A stretch of 7,161 nt of DNA from NCBI GenBank assembly GCA_022616595.1, contig JAKEEL010000242.1, forward strand, positions 1 through 7,161. Reading direction: 5' to 3'. Positions 6,405 through 7,161 of this stretch are shown in pieces. A program made the position numbers and the translations under genes. Within the stretch, counting starts at the first letter, position 1. Each line of letters begins with the position of its first letter. Source of the DNA: Methylococcaceae bacterium (GTDB lineage: Bacteria; Pseudomonadota; Gammaproteobacteria; Methylococcales; UBA1147). The notes under the pieces were generated by a model, which saw nothing but the letters and a program-made list of their open reading frames with translations, was not told the origin of the DNA and ran no database searches.

Positions 6405-6481
6405 CGGGGTGTAGCTCAGCTTGGTAGAGCACTGTCTTCGGGAGGCAGGGGCCGGAGGTTCAAATCCTCTCACCCCGACCA
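6405..6481 (+). tRNA. tRNA-Pro (anticodon CGG)
   Basis: A complete 77-base cloverleaf. The acceptor stem is CGGGGTG/CACCCCG (7 pairs), the D stem GCTC/GAGC with a GG-containing loop, the anticodon stem CTGTC/GGCAG around loop TTCGGGA, a 5-base variable region, and the T arm GGAGG-TTCAAAT-CCTCT. The anticodon is CGG, reading the proline codon CCG. The C1-G72 pair and A73 are typical of bacterial tRNA-Pro, and the loop equals that of E. coli proK. The CCA end is encoded (6479-6481). It starts two bases after the ispB stop codon, so it is either released from the ispB transcript by processing or expressed from a promoter within ispB. Confidence 0.97.
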
Positions 6482-6578
6482 AATCATCAAATATCATCAA
6501 TCGGCTTGGAGGCCGGCGAAATAACAATCAAGCCGGATAGAAACCTGCGCGATTCCGAAAACAAAGGGCTTGGATGCA
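6482..6578. other. Short gap between tRNA-Pro and the restriction gene remnant
   Basis: No gene is seen. Just after the CCA end there is an 8-base direct repeat ATCATCAA (6483-6490 and 6493-6500) with a 10-base period, then a 7-base inverted repeat CGGCTTG/CAAGCCG (6502-6508 and 6529-6535) with a 20-base gap. The latter has no T run after it, so it is not a clear terminator. These might be binding sites of an integrase at a tRNA insertion site, but nothing proves that; no second copy of the tRNA 3' end occurs in the window. Confidence 0.3.
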
Positions 6579-7161
6579 TCATCGAGCGTCGCCCGCCCTA
6601 TTTGAGTTCTGGTGAAAATCCCTCAACATCGCCGCCACAACCAGTTCCCGAAGTTCGGCGTTGGACAGGAACTCCGATACGATTTCGCTATTGCGGCCGC
6701 TGCGGTTGATGAACGCTTCCAGCAACTTCGGTTCAAACGCCAGTTTGAATTGATCAATGGTATTGGCTTTGGCTTGGATGTATCGGTCAAACGCCTGCTT
6801 GTAGCGGACTGCATGAAGCCGGGAACGGGTCACCACCATCGCCTTGGCCCGGCCGCCGATTTTCTTGGCGGTAAAGTGCCGGAAATGTTCGACCATGACT
6901 TCGGTCTTCTGCGCCAGATTGTGCGGATGCAGGCTCACAAACCGGGCGATGGCCCGCTTGGCCTTCTTTTCATCGACATTCGGATCGTCTTCGATGCGTT
7001 TTGAAAGTTCGTAATAGGTTTGATAGGTGGTATAGAACTTCAGCACATCCAGAATAAAGGCTTCCTCGATGGCCTGCCGCATGGAATACAGGTGGAATGG
7101 ATGAGGTTTGCCGTCGGCCCGCTTCACGCCGAACATTTCCAGCGTCCGGTGTTTGGGGGTC
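6579..7161 (-). CDS. hsdR: Type I restriction endonuclease R subunit (HsdR-like), C-terminal part, apparently internally deleted
   Basis: The frame is open through the right edge (upstream codons read TPKHRTLE), so the N-terminus lies outside; the visible part is 193 residues ending at TGA (6579-6581). HsdR is the ATP-driven translocase and nuclease of type I restriction systems. Family stretches are HPFHLYSMRQAIEE and ILDVLKFYTTY, then ARFVSLHPHNLAQKTEVMVE, then GGRAKAMVVTRSRLHAVRYK, which resembles helicase motif IV at the start of the second RecA domain. Directly after FDRYIQAK (codons down to about 6766) the sequence jumps to NTIDQFKLAFEPKLLEAF and a short helical tail like the C-terminus of the family. 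The expected helicase motifs V and VI (GFDQP and SRLNR type) and the following few hundred residues are missing, yet the frame is kept. It is therefore probably non-functional as a translocase. No hsdM or hsdS is visible; they could lie to the right. Confidence 0.8.
   Translation of the reverse strand, partial: TPKHRTLEMFGVKRADGKPHPFHLYSMRQAIEEAFILDVLKFYTTYQTYYELSKRIEDDPNVDEKKAKRAIARFVSLHPHNLAQKTEVMVEHFRHFTAKKIGGRAKAMVVTRSRLHAVRYKQAFDRYIQAKANTIDQFKLAFEPKLLEAFINRSGRNSEIVSEFLSNAELRELVVAAMLRDFHQNSNRAGDAR

Noticed and set aside
6502..6535. Inverted repeat after tRNA-Pro as an intrinsic terminator
   Set aside because: The stem is seven pairs with a 20-base loop and no T run follows on the plus strand.
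1..7161. CRISPR array, insertion sequence or rRNA gene
   Set aside because: No regularly spaced repeats, transposase motifs, terminal inverted repeats or rRNA sequences are visible on either strand.

Overview
The window reads as a bacterial chromosome of a Gram-negative proteobacterium, most likely a gammaproteobacterium. The grounds are a lipopolysaccharide heptosyltransferase end, the gene block ispB / rplU-rpmA-obgE-proB beside rpsT / murJ, and protein sequences that align closely with the Escherichia coli versions as I remember them. Base composition is moderately GC-rich. The species cannot be named from this stretch.

Layout, left to right. Positions 1-93 hold the last codons of a waaF-type heptosyltransferase (+), convergent with murJ (-, 163-1713), the lipid II flippase. 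Divergent from murJ is rpsT (+, 1897-2163, ribosomal protein S20), behind a near-consensus promoter. A convergent gap leads to a minus-strand cluster transcribed right to left: rplU (L21), rpmA (L27), a hairpin-plus-T-run terminator, obgE (ribosome-associated GTPase) and proB (glutamate 5-kinase). obgE and proB overlap by four bases (ATGA). The rplU promoter is divergent from ispB (+, 5374-6402, polyprenyl diphosphate synthase). A tRNA-Pro(CGG) gene starts two bases after the ispB stop codon. From 6579 to the right edge, on the minus strand, lies the end of a type I restriction endonuclease R subunit (HsdR family) that appears to have lost a large internal segment.

How the genes work together. 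murJ and ispB both serve the lipid-linked envelope: MurJ flips lipid II, and IspB makes the quinone side chain. waaF builds the LPS inner core. rpsT, rplU, rpmA and obgE serve ribosome structure and assembly, and proB starts proline synthesis. Nearly everything from 1 to 6481 is conserved core genome. The change in character at the tRNA-Pro gene, followed by a decayed restriction gene, suggests the edge of an accessory region. I found no undescribed multi-gene system here. The most unusual items are the apparently internally deleted HsdR, the tRNA packed against ispB with a possible promoter inside ispB, and the dyad between the divergent rplU and ispB promoters.
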